A DNA stretch of 53,771 bases from a virus, in the IMG/VR virus record IMGVR_UViG_3300050821_003786, positions 1 to 53,771 of that record; one strand, written 5' to 3'. Within the stretch, counting starts at the first letter, position 1; the number at the start of each line of letters is the position of its first letter. Below the pieces are notes generated by a model. It was given only the letters and a program-made list of their open reading frames with translations, did no database searches and was not told where the DNA came from. A program made the translations under genes and the position numbers. Shown here in pieces: positions 24,592 to 32,700 of the stretch.

Positions 24592-25812
24592 GTGAGCCTT
24601 CCTGATGGAGCCGCCTCAATATTTGCGGTGGCGACTCGTATCTCCACGCTCGACAGCTCGGGGTACGTTGACCCGGGCGCGAACACGTACACCACGACCA
24701 CGCTCGTGAAGTGCACGGTCAACCCGGTCGTTGAGACCGGTGATGACATCGTGATCAAGAACGCCGCCGGCGATCTCGCAGCGTGGGCGAAGCACCCGGA
24801 CATGCGGAAGTACCACACCGTGTCGCTCGAGCTCGCGACCCCCGACCCGGCCTTGGAGGCCGCATGCGCGGGTGGCGTGATCTTCACCGACAGCTCAAGC
24901 GCGTTGGGGACTCCGACAGGGCTGACGGTGACTCCGCAGACGACGCTCGGAACGCTCGCCGCGGGCACGTACGGGTACCGGGCAACGTACTACAACGCGT
25001 ACGGCGAATCGGCAGCCGCGAACGACGTGTCCGCGGTCACGACCGGTTCGACGAGCCTGAACGTGATCAACGTCGGCACGATGGCCGCCGGCGCGCTCGG
25101 CGTTCGCGTGTACGGTCGCACGATCGGCGGTGAGCAGCTGATCGGCCAGATTCCGAACATCGGCACCCAATCCACATCGGCGGCATCGGGCACCGGGACG
25201 GTGACGTCGCTCTCGATGACCGCGCTGACGAAGAGCATTCCGATCGGGACGACGTTCCAGATCGCCGGGGACACGAACTCGCCGAAGATCGTGTTCACCA
25301 CCACCGCGTTCGCCCCCGCCGGCACCGTCACGCTCGCGGTATCAGCGTCGCAGTCGGTTACCACCACGATCGCCGCCGGAAATCTCGTGCCGGTGTTCGT
25401 TGACACGGGTGCGGTCACCCCGTCCGGTTACGTGCCGCAGTCTGATACGACGGCGGGCCCGGGCGAGGTCGGCTACCAGGAGCCCGCGCTCGGGATCGTC
25501 GGTAACCCGAACGGGATCAGCATCGAGTTGTGGTCAAAGGCGATCATCGCCGGCTTCCAGACCTCGACGCTGCCGTACTACCGGTGGGTTCTGCCGCGCG
25601 TGACAGGGATGCACACGACGCAGCGGGACATCGCGAACACGAACACGCAAACGGTGATGGAAGGCCAGGGGTACGGGAACCCGAACTGGGGTTCCGGACC
25701 GTTCGGCGACTGGCAGTTCGATTCGTCGAAGGTGTTCCAGCGCGCGCGGTGCGGCGCGCAGGTGCTGCCGGCCGCGTCGAACGCGCCAACACCCGTCGCA
25801 GCCAACGTGTAG
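24592..25812 (+). CDS. Major tail (tube) protein with inserted Ig-like domain
   Basis: A 406-residue protein with AAGGAG before the GTG at 24592. The N-terminal strand pattern (DDIVIKNAAGDLAAWAKHPD, then KYHTVSLELATPDPALEAA) and the C-terminal part (GISIELWSKAIIAGFQTS, then EGQGYGNPNWGSGPFGDW) fit tail tube proteins of actinophages. Residues about 100-280 carry an Ig-like insert (GTLAAGTYGYRATYYNAYGE) similar to that in the preceding head protein. Its position before the connector genes is unusual for a tube protein, so a head role remains possible. Confidence 0.6.
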   Translation: MSLPDGAASIFAVATRISTLDSSGYVDPGANTYTTTTLVKCTVNPVVETGDDIVIKNAAGDLAAWAKHPDMRKYHTVSLELATPDPALEAACAGGVIFTDSSSALGTPTGLTVTPQTTLGTLAAGTYGYRATYYNAYGESAAANDVSAVTTGSTSLNVINVGTMAAGALGVRVYGRTIGGEQLIGQIPNIGTQSTSAASGTGTVTSLSMTALTKSIPIGTTFQIAGDTNSPKIVFTTTAFAPAGTVTLAVSASQSVTTTIAAGNLVPVFVDTGAVTPSGYVPQSDTTAGPGEVGYQEPALGIVGNPNGISIELWSKAIIAGFQTSTLPYYRWVLPRVTGMHTTQRDIANTNTQTVMEGQGYGNPNWGSGPFGDWQFDSSKVFQRARCGAQVLPAASNAPTPVAANV

Positions 25813-25814
25813 CG

Positions 25815-26690
25815 GTGCGCAACGGTCCTTGCAGCCCCTGGGTTCCCGGGGCCGCTGTCGCACAGTTGCCGTGGGTACAGGCGGCGGCACAGAAAGCTGT
25901 CGCCGGCTCGAACCTGACCGACGAGCAGGTCGACGTGATCTGCGCGGAGGGCGCTCAGGCCGCCTCAGAGATCCTGTACGAGCTGTCCGGCCGCATGTTC
26001 ACCGGCGAATGCGGCCCGGAAACGATCCGGCCGCTGTCGCGCCCAACGGACGTCGACACGAGGTTCGCGTGGTTCGGCGGCCTGGGCTACAACACGTCGT
26101 GGGGGTACGCGCAGTGGTATGACAGCGTGCCCGGCGTCGCATCGCATTACGGGCAGCTGAACCCTCCCGAAATCGACCTCGGCACCTATCCGGTCACGAG
26201 CATTGTGCAGGTGCTAATCGACGGGGTCGTCATTCCGGCGGACGAGTACGAGCTGCGTGACGGGCGGACGCTGGTCAGGATCCGGCCGACCGCGGCGTCG
26301 GTGCCGACGGAGCGGTTCGGCTGGCCGACCGGGCAGATCATGGATCTCCCCGACACGGAGCAGGGCACGTTCTCCGTCACCTATCTGTTCGGTCAGGTGC
26401 CACCCGCGTCCGGGCAGCTCGCGGCCAGGAAGCTGGCGGAGTACCTGGTGCTGCCGCAACTCGGCGACGACACCCACTATCCACGCCGGGTGACGTCGAT
26501 CACCCGTCAGGGCGTGTCAGCCACCGTCACGGACGTGATGGACGTCCTCAAAGCGGGCTCGCTGGGCATCTACGAGGTCGACAGTTTCATCCTGGCCGTG
26601 AACCCGTGCAAGAACCAGCGGCAAGCGAGCGTGTGGAGCCCGGACACAGGCCGGCCCCGCCGTCAAGCGATCCCGTCTCTACCAACCTAG
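25815..26690 (+). CDS. Head-tail connector / adaptor protein (gp6-like)
   Basis: A 291-residue protein with a GTG start two bases after the preceding stop. The helical N-terminus (LTDEQVDVICAEGAQAASEI) and a C-terminal helix near LAARKLAEYLVLPQL flank a beta domain (VTSIVQVLIDGVVIPADEYE). This is the layout of the adaptor ring that docks under the portal and links it to the tail. Longer open frames upstream overlap the tube gene and lack coding character. Confidence 0.7.
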   Translation: MRNGPCSPWVPGAAVAQLPWVQAAAQKAVAGSNLTDEQVDVICAEGAQAASEILYELSGRMFTGECGPETIRPLSRPTDVDTRFAWFGGLGYNTSWGYAQWYDSVPGVASHYGQLNPPEIDLGTYPVTSIVQVLIDGVVIPADEYELRDGRTLVRIRPTAASVPTERFGWPTGQIMDLPDTEQGTFSVTYLFGQVPPASGQLAARKLAEYLVLPQLGDDTHYPRRVTSITRQGVSATVTDVMDVLKAGSLGIYEVDSFILAVNPCKNQRQASVWSPDTGRPRRQAIPSLPT

Positions 26691-26703
26691 GAGCCATCCC
26701 GTA

Positions 26704-27183
26704 ATGCCCGAGCCTCAGATCACGATCACGATGGATCTCGCCGACGCGCAATGCCTGTACGCAGCGTTCGGCGCGGCCCTGAATCCGCCGGCGCCCCCGG
26801 CCGAACCCCAAGGAGCAGCCGTGGACGTTTCAATCAGCGGTGACCCGTTCGCCCCGGAACCGGCCACGGTGCCCGAGAGCGCGCAGCAGCCCGCTCAGGA
26901 GCCTCCGGCGCCTGAGCCAGTGTCACCGGACCCGCAGCCCGAGCCTGCCGCCACAGAGCCGCAGAGCGAGCCCACCCCGGAGCCGGTTCCCGGAGTCACT
27001 CCAGGTCACCCGATGGATGCGGTGACAGGCGAGCCGCTGGACCTGACGCCCGACCAGCATGAGGCGCTGGCACAGGCGCCGCTCGACCCTCCGGACCCGG
27101 CGCTCGCGCCTGCCCTCCAGGAGCCTGCTTCGCCCGAGCCCACGCCGACCGAGGAGGCCCCCGGTGGAATTCCCAGCGAGTAG
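26704..27183 (+). CDS. Pro/Glu-rich structural-region protein
   Basis: A 159-residue protein. A short N-terminal beta-helix segment (ITITMDLADAQCLYAAFGAA) is followed by a long low-complexity Pro/Glu/Ala stretch (PEP, PEPV repeats), probably extended and surface exposed. TAGGAGCC lies upstream of ATG 26704. It sits between the adaptor and other connector genes. Function is unknown. Its 3' end overlaps the next gene by 20 bases. Confidence 0.5.
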   Translation: MPEPQITITMDLADAQCLYAAFGAALNPPAPPAEPQGAAVDVSISGDPFAPEPATVPESAQQPAQEPPAPEPVSPDPQPEPAATEPQSEPTPEPVPGVTPGHPMDAVTGEPLDLTPDQHEALAQAPLDPPDPALAPALQEPASPEPTPTEEAPGGIPSE

Positions 27184-27439
27184 GTTCGTCAGAGCCGGTG
27201 CGACACCGGACGAAATCGAGACGCTCCGCGGGCTCTTCGACGAGCTCGGCGCGGCCGCGCAACAGTCGTACCTGGATCAGATCGCCCCGTTGAGCGACTA
27301 CGCGCTCGGCGAGCTGGTACGAGTCCGCCGCGACGCGACCCCCGAGCCGGAACCGGCGCCCGAGCCAGAGCCTGAGGCGTCGGGGTTCGGGTCAGTCGCG
27401 CCGTCGCCTGACGACGTTCCGCCGCCCGACGTTCACTAG
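27164..27439 (+). CDS. Small helical connector-region protein
   Basis: A 91-residue protein. The GTG at 27164 has GAGGAGG upstream and is preferred over far upstream codons that would overlap the previous gene. The N-terminal two thirds is a helical domain (GATPDEIETLRGLFDELGAA), the rest a Pro/Glu tail like that of its neighbour. Such short proteins occur from memory in actinophage head-tail regions. Its role is not known. Confidence 0.5.
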   Translation: MEFPASRFVRAGATPDEIETLRGLFDELGAAAQQSYLDQIAPLSDYALGELVRVRRDATPEPEPAPEPEPEASGFGSVAPSPDDVPPPDVH

Positions 27440-27939
27440 TGGCAAGCCTCGCCGGTCTGCCGCAAACCGCGGCGAAGCTGCTCGCCGACTTCATCGCGCA
27501 GCTCGAGCAGCTGGATGTTGAGATCCCGGAACGCCGGTATGTCGCGTCCACGCCGATCCCGGTATGGGACGGCGAGCAGCTCACGGTGTCGCTGAGCGGA
27601 ATGAGCCAGGGACAGCCCGGCGCCGGTTTCGGCGGCACCTTTCACCCGTCGGCGCTGAACCAGTTCGCGCAGTTCGCGGTGCAAATCGTCCGGAAGGTGA
27701 GCGTGCTGCAGGCGGACGGCCCGTTCCGCTCCACGATCCCAACAGGCGACGAGATCAACGCGGACGGGCTGGTCACGATGGGTGACGCCGCGGCACTGTG
27801 GACTGCCGCAGCCCGCTTGCATTTCACCTACGCCGAGGGCATGCCGGGGACCGGCTTCGAGGTTGGGCCCTTGCAGACCGTTGGCCCCGAGGGCGGTTTG
27901 GCGGGCGTTCGCCTGCTCCTCAGCCTGACCGTCGACTAG
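27439..27939 (+). CDS. Probable tail terminator protein
   Basis: A 166-residue protein with a GTG start overlapping the previous TAG. The pattern of an N-terminal helix (LLADFIAQLEQLDVEIPERR), WDGEQLTVSLSGM and a C-terminal GGLAGVRLLLSLTV resembles tail terminator or neck proteins, which cap the tail tube and join it to the head. Its stop codon overlaps, base for base, the stop of a convergent gene on the other strand (27936-28109). Confidence 0.55.
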   Translation: MASLAGLPQTAAKLLADFIAQLEQLDVEIPERRYVASTPIPVWDGEQLTVSLSGMSQGQPGAGFGGTFHPSALNQFAQFAVQIVRKVSVLQADGPFRSTIPTGDEINADGLVTMGDAAALWTAAARLHFTYAEGMPGTGFEVGPLQTVGPEGGLAGVRLLLSLTVD

Positions 27940-28109
27940 TGCCAGAGGCGACGCCACACCCCGGCGCGTCCGAGCGCGCGACCCACGATCACGTTCTTGG
28001 CTCTGCGCCGCATCCGCTTCGGGTTTCCGGACGCGACCGCCTCCACATCATCGACAACACGGGCGGCGCGGAACAGCTGGCTGGAGAGACTACGCTTCGG
28101 CATCGTCAT
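27936..28109 (-). CDS. Small basic actinophage-type protein (antisense cassette, gene 2)
   Basis: A 57-residue protein on the minus strand: an N-terminal RSLSSQLFRAARVVDDVEAV, then a basic RRRAKNVIVGRALGRAG and a C-terminal WRRLWH. I recognise this as a small conserved type often found among phage structural genes. GGAG lies four bases upstream of the ATG at 28109 (an in-frame ATG at 28103 is an alternative). It reads against the tail operon, converging with the tail terminator gene and overlapping its stop. Confidence 0.7.
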   Translation of the reverse strand: MTMPKRSLSSQLFRAARVVDDVEAVASGNPKRMRRRAKNVIVGRALGRAGVWRRLWH

Positions 28110-28177
28110 CACGCTCCTAACGTGGTGGCCATGCCCCTCGGCCGTTCACGCGGTGCGAGGGGCGCTTTCGCAGAAGC

Positions 28178-28453
28178 CTACTGGGCGGCGATCGTCCGGG
28201 CAAGCACTGCCACCGACGCGCGCAGCGCGTGCCCATCGTACGGGCATCGTTCGGAGAACACGATCGTGCCGTCGGTCTGGATCGTGATGTGCAACGACAG
28301 TCCGGCCTTCACGATCGCGCCGACCGGCCGATCCGGATCCATCACAGCGTCCTGGTGCTCGCCGACGATCATCACGGTCAGATCGAACCCGAGCCCGCTC
28401 GTCCATTCCTCCCACTGCGCCTGAGCCGCGTCCAGATCCTCGCGCGTGAGCAC
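28178..28453 (-). CDS. Hypothetical protein (antisense cassette, gene 1)
   Basis: A 91-residue protein read on the minus strand from a GTG at 28453, with coding-like GC-rich third positions. It looks like a compact alpha/beta protein (FDLTVMIVGEHQDAVMDP, then GLSLHITIQTDGTIVFSE). No plus-strand frame of similar quality covers this stretch. Longer in-frame starts would run antisense into the neck protein gene. There is no SD sequence, but TAGCCT seven bases upstream of the GTG could be a -10 box for a leaderless transcript. Function is unknown. Confidence 0.55.
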   Translation of the reverse strand: MLTREDLDAAQAQWEEWTSGLGFDLTVMIVGEHQDAVMDPDRPVGAIVKAGLSLHITIQTDGTIVFSERCPYDGHALRASVAVLARTIAAQ

Positions 28454-28471
28454 CGACAGGAGGCTACACCC

Positions 28472-28879
28472 GTGCCCGACGTACACGTCGTCATAGACGG
28501 CGCCGAAATGGACATGCTGCTGCACTCGCCAGAAGGCCCAGTCGTTCGGCACCTCATGGAACGTGCAACGGTCGTTCAGACCGCCGCTCGCCAGCAAGCG
28601 CCGATCCGCACCGGCTGTCTGCGCGAGAGCATCGTCAAGCGCGTCGAGAAGATCGGTGACGAGGTCGCGGTCCGCATCGTGTCGGACACCACGCCGTGCT
28701 CAGCATCGCGAACCTCGTACTCGCTGTTCGTGCACGAGGGCACAGGCCCGCACGACATTCCGGGCGCGTTCGGGATCCCAGTCCCGTTCGGTGTCGGCGG
28801 CCGGTTCGACGGGAAGTTTCACCCGGGCACCAAAGCGAACCGATTCCTCGCAGATAACTTGCACCTCGCCTTGCTGTAG
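28472..28879 (+). CDS. HK97 gp10-like neck / head-tail joining protein
   Basis: A 135-residue protein. The GTG at 28472 has AGGAGG about eight bases upstream, which decides the start against longer frames. Features are helix VVRHLMERATVVQTAARQQA, then the typical PIRTGCLRESI segment and a YSLFVHEGTGPHDI loop, all as in HK97 gp10-type proteins. These sit at the neck and are needed for joining head and tail. Confidence 0.75.
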   Translation: MPDVHVVIDGAEMDMLLHSPEGPVVRHLMERATVVQTAARQQAPIRTGCLRESIVKRVEKIGDEVAVRIVSDTTPCSASRTSYSLFVHEGTGPHDIPGAFGIPVPFGVGGRFDGKFHPGTKANRFLADNLHLALL

Positions 28880-28955
28880 CTGCCGCCGCGGTTCTTGCTG
28901 TCTCCCGCGGCCCATGGCGTTCCGGAAGCGGGACAGCGTCACGGACGCCAGCAGC

Positions 28956-28985
28956 CGAGCGTCGTTTGGATGGGCGGCGCTCGGA
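28956..28985 (+). repeat. Inverted repeat upstream of tail assembly chaperone
   Basis: CCGAGCG (28956-28962) and CGCTCGG (28979-28985) form a seven-base stem with a 16-base loop. It lies in the 146-base gap before the chaperone gene, about 40 bases from the start codon. There is no T-run. It may be a processing or attenuation hairpin separating neck and tail genes. Confidence 0.55.
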
Positions 28986-29025
28986 GCCTTCAACCATCCA
29001 CACCATCCACCAGGAGGAGAACCCC

Positions 29026-29451
29026 ATGTGCCCTGAATTAGCCGTGGTCGGAAAAGTCGACGACCCCGACGAACTGGACCTCGATCCAGTCGTTGTGCCG
29101 GTCTGCGCGTACAAGATCGAAACGCGCGAAGAGGTGATCGAGAAGTTCCCGTTCCGGCCGGTGATGCCGCCCGGCACCGTTGCATACCTGGAACGCATCG
29201 GCGGTCAGACCGCCGGGGTGAACGTCGCGGTTGCCGTCCTGAACGACTGCGTGATCGCGGACGCCCGCGAACGCTGGGACGAGTTCCTGGGACGTGACGA
29301 TCTCGCGATCGAAGCAACAACGCTCGCTGACCTGTTCAAGGCGCTCGTGGAGCATTACGGTGAGCGCCCTACGAAGCGGTCCACCGGCTCCTCACGCACT
29401 GGCACGCGTTCCGGGCGGACATCGAGGGCCGCGCAACCCTCCATGGTGTAA
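29026..29451 (+). CDS. Tail assembly chaperone, short form
   Basis: A 141-residue acidic protein with CAGGAGGAG before ATG 29026. It lies two genes before the tape measure, the standard place of the tail assembly chaperone. The last part after residue about 113 turns into Arg/Thr/Ser-rich sequence that does not look like a folded protein, while the -1 frame continues with good coding sequence. This is the usual pattern for a G/GT pair in which a fraction of ribosomes shift frame. Confidence 0.75.
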   Translation: MCPELAVVGKVDDPDELDLDPVVVPVCAYKIETREEVIEKFPFRPVMPPGTVAYLERIGGQTAGVNVAVAVLNDCVIADARERWDEFLGRDDLAIEATTLADLFKALVEHYGERPTKRSTGSSRTGTRSGRTSRAAQPSMV

Positions 29452-29690
29452 CGCTCCGCGGGCAGCCATTCCCGCGGATCCTCGACGCCGTGTACGCGTC
29501 GATGATCGATGACACGGTCGACAGCGCGCGAATGCACGCTCGCCAGCAGGTTGATCTTGTGCTGGCAACCCCGGTCGATCCGGAAGAGGCCACGCAGTTC
29601 AAACGCGACCACTGGGGCATGACCCCCGGGGCGGTCGCGGACGCAATGCAGATGGACGCGCAGCTGGGTGATGTGACGTACGGCGAATGA
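29364..29690 (+). CDS. Tail assembly chaperone, frameshifted extension (GT part)
   Basis: The -1 frame is open from just after a TGA at 29361-29363 to the stop at 29688-29690 and has good coding character (EAVHRLLTHWHAFRADIEGR, then TPVDPEEATQFKRDHWGM). It lacks a well-placed start with a ribosome binding site, so it is best read as a frameshift product of the gene at 29026. A shift at CGC-CCT near 29365-29370 would give GERPYEAV. The long form should bind the tape measure protein and guide tube assembly. Confidence 0.65.
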   Translation, partial: APYEAVHRLLTHWHAFRADIEGRATLHGVTLRGQPFPRILDAVYASMIDDTVDSARMHARQQVDLVLATPVDPEEATQFKRDHWGMTPGAVADAMQMDAQLGDVTYGE

Positions 29691-29703
29691 GGGAGGTGAT
29701 GCC

Positions 29704-32700
29704 ATGTCTGTAGTCGGCACGGCAGAAATCCTCATCGTTCCGAATGCCGCCGGGTTCAAAGATGCGCTGAAGGCCGAGACCGACGCGTCGTTCGCCGGGA
29801 TGAAAAAGGACGCGGAGGTCGCGGGCGCGGACGCTGGCGCCAGCCTCCGCGGCGGCGTCACGAAAGAAGCCGGGAAGCTCGAGCACGATCTCGGCGATAT
29901 CGGCGCCGCCTCAGGCGTCTCGCTGCGCGAGGGAGTGAAGGACGGCTCCAAGGGTCTCGGGAACGATCTCGGGGATCTCGGGGCGTTGAGTGGCGCGAAC
30001 CTGCGGCGCGGGGTCACCGACGAGACCGGAAAGCTCGCGGACGACATGGCCCGCGACGGGGCGCGCGGCGGCGAAGAGATGGCGAAGGGCGCCGGCGGCG
30101 GCCTTTCCAGGCTCGCGACCCTGATCTCGAACACCGGCCTACCGCTCGGTGGCCTGACCGCCGGACTCGAAAAGGCCGGCGGAGCAGCCGAACACGCAGA
30201 ATCGAAATCCTCAGGGCTCGCCGGATCGCTCGACAAGCTCGGCGGCGTCGCGCTCGCCGGTGTCGCGGCCGCAGGGTTGACGGTCGCCGCTGTTGGCGTG
30301 CACATGGCGGAGGGGATGCAGACCGCGGACGCGTCGATCGCCTCCGCCGCCGGCACCTCGACGAAAGCTGCGACCGAGATCGGGAACGCGTTCCTCGGAA
30401 CCGCCGGCAAAACAGAGTTCGGCGGCGAGGAGATGGCAAAGGCGTACGCCGCCGTTGCCGGGCAGCTGAAAGCCACCGAGGGGCACGCGCTCGACACCGG
30501 CGAGGCGCTGTCGGTGATGACCGCGTCCGCTGATCTCGCGGAGGCGAAACAGATTGACCTCGGCGATGCCACGAGCACGGTCGCCGGTGTCTTGCAGGCG
30601 TTCCAGTTGAAGGCGTCGGACGCGAGCCATGTGACTGACGTGCTGTATCAGGCGTCGAACGCGACCGGCCAGTCAATCGACACGCTCGGGAACCAGCTGG
30701 AAAAGGTCCGGTCGAAGCTCGGGGAAACGTCCGGTTCGGTTGGCGATCTTGCCGGGCTGTTGGTCGACATGACGAACCAGGGGATCACCGGCAGGGCGGC
30801 GATGGCCGCGCTGAACTCGGGGATGAACACGCTGCAGAAAACGTCGACCGGCGTGGTCACCGCCACCTCGAACGAGAAGGCGGCGTACGACCAAATGTCG
30901 CCGTCGCTGCAAAAGCTCGCGGACGCCTACCGGTCCGGGTCGATGACGAGCTCCGAGTTCACGAAGGCGACCGACGCGCTCCCGCCGGCGCAGGCCGACC
31001 TCGCGAAAGCGTTCGCTACCGCGTCGACGGCGGTGCAGACCGCACAGATCAAGTTCAAGGAGATGGGTGTCACCGCGTTCGACGCCCAGGGCAAGTTCGT
31101 GGGGATGGGCTCGATCATCGATCAGCTGCATCCGAAGTTCGCGCGAATGACCCAGGATCAGCAGCTCGCCGCGGCCGCGACCCTGTTCGGCGCGGGCGCG
31201 GCCCGGCAGATGGTCGCGGTGATCAACGCCGGCCCCGCCGCATACGACAAGGCCACCAACAGCGTCAACCAGATGGGCGCGGCGCACTCGGCGGCTGCTA
31301 AGCAGGCGAGCACGCTGCACGGCGAAGAGAAAACGCTCGAGGCCGAATTCGGCGACCTGGCGACGAAGGTCGGCGAGGTGCTGATCCCGGTGATCACCAC
31401 ATTGGTCGGCTGGTTCGCGAAAGCCACGTCGTTTGTTGCCGATCACAAGGCCGCGCTGATCGCTTTGGCGGCTGTTGTCACAGGGATTTTGGGGCCGGCG
31501 ATCGCGGTGTTCACGATCAACAAGATGGCTGCGTTCGCGGAGTCGTTCGTGACCGCGAAGGGGCACGTCACCGATTTCGCATCCGGGGTGCAGACGGCGG
31601 TGTCGAAGGTGATCGGCCTGTTCGGGCAGCAGTCCGCGGCTGCGAGCAAGATGGCCGGGGACGTCGGCACGAGTACAAAGGCGGCATCGGGGTCGGTTGC
31701 GACCGAGGCGACGGAGGTCGGCACGTCGACGACCGCGATCGAAGGGGAGAACACCGCTGCCGCGACGTCGTTTGAGGGCGTCGGAGTGTCTGCCGGTGCC
31801 GCAGCGACTGAGGTTGGTACCGCGGAGGCCGCGCTCGCCGGCGAGGTAACTGCGGCCGATACCACGATCGAGACTGAGAATGCGGCGGCTGGCGCATCGT
31901 TCACGGCGTTGCTCGGGCCGTTGGCGGCCGCGGCCGGGCTCGGATACGTCCTGAACACGTTCGGAACTCCGAACGCGCAGGCGCACTACACGAGCACCGC
32001 GACCGGTCAGCAGGTTTACAACCCCAGGGCGCAGACGGGATCGATCCATTTCGGGCCGGGTGGTGAGACGACTGCGGCGGGGCCGGTCAATCAGCCTGGT
32101 GATGCTGCGACGACGACGGGCGGGCCGACGCTGAAGCAGGCGGCGGGGCTCGGCGCGAACATCGCGAAGCTCGGAGTGTCGACCGATCAGAACACGGTCT
32201 CGACTGACAGGCACACAGCGGCGACGGAGAAGCTGACCGCGGCGCTGAACATGCATTTCGGGAAGGCCGGGTCGGAAACGATCGCGGGTGCCAGCACGGG
32301 CGGCTACAAGGGCTCGTCGTTGATGAGGGCGGCGGAGGATCCGTATGCGCCCGCGTCGGTGACACGGTGGGCGGCGATCGCGCAGGCCGCGGCCGCGAAA
32401 TACGGGGTTCCGGTTGATGAGCTGCTGGCGCAGATCGACCAGGAGTCCACCGGGAACCCGGGCGAAGTGTCGTCCACGGGCGCGTTCGGCGTCTCGCAGT
32501 TCGAGCCGGGCACCGCCGCGAAGTACGGCGTGCAGCGCGGCACGAGCACAGCAGCAGTCGAGTCGCAGATCTTCGGGGAGGCTCACTATCTCGCGAACCT
32601 CGGGAACTCGACCAGCCAGACCGCGGCACTGGAGGGCTACTACACGGGCACGGTCGGCAATCCGGCCGGCGCCGGCTACGCAGCCCAGATCGAGGGCGGC

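Noticed and set aside
28498-28597. Longer start for the minus-strand gene at 28178 (up to 28597)
   Set aside because: The extra N-terminus is exactly antisense to the neck protein start with its strong AGGAGG site, so the GTG at 28453 is preferred.
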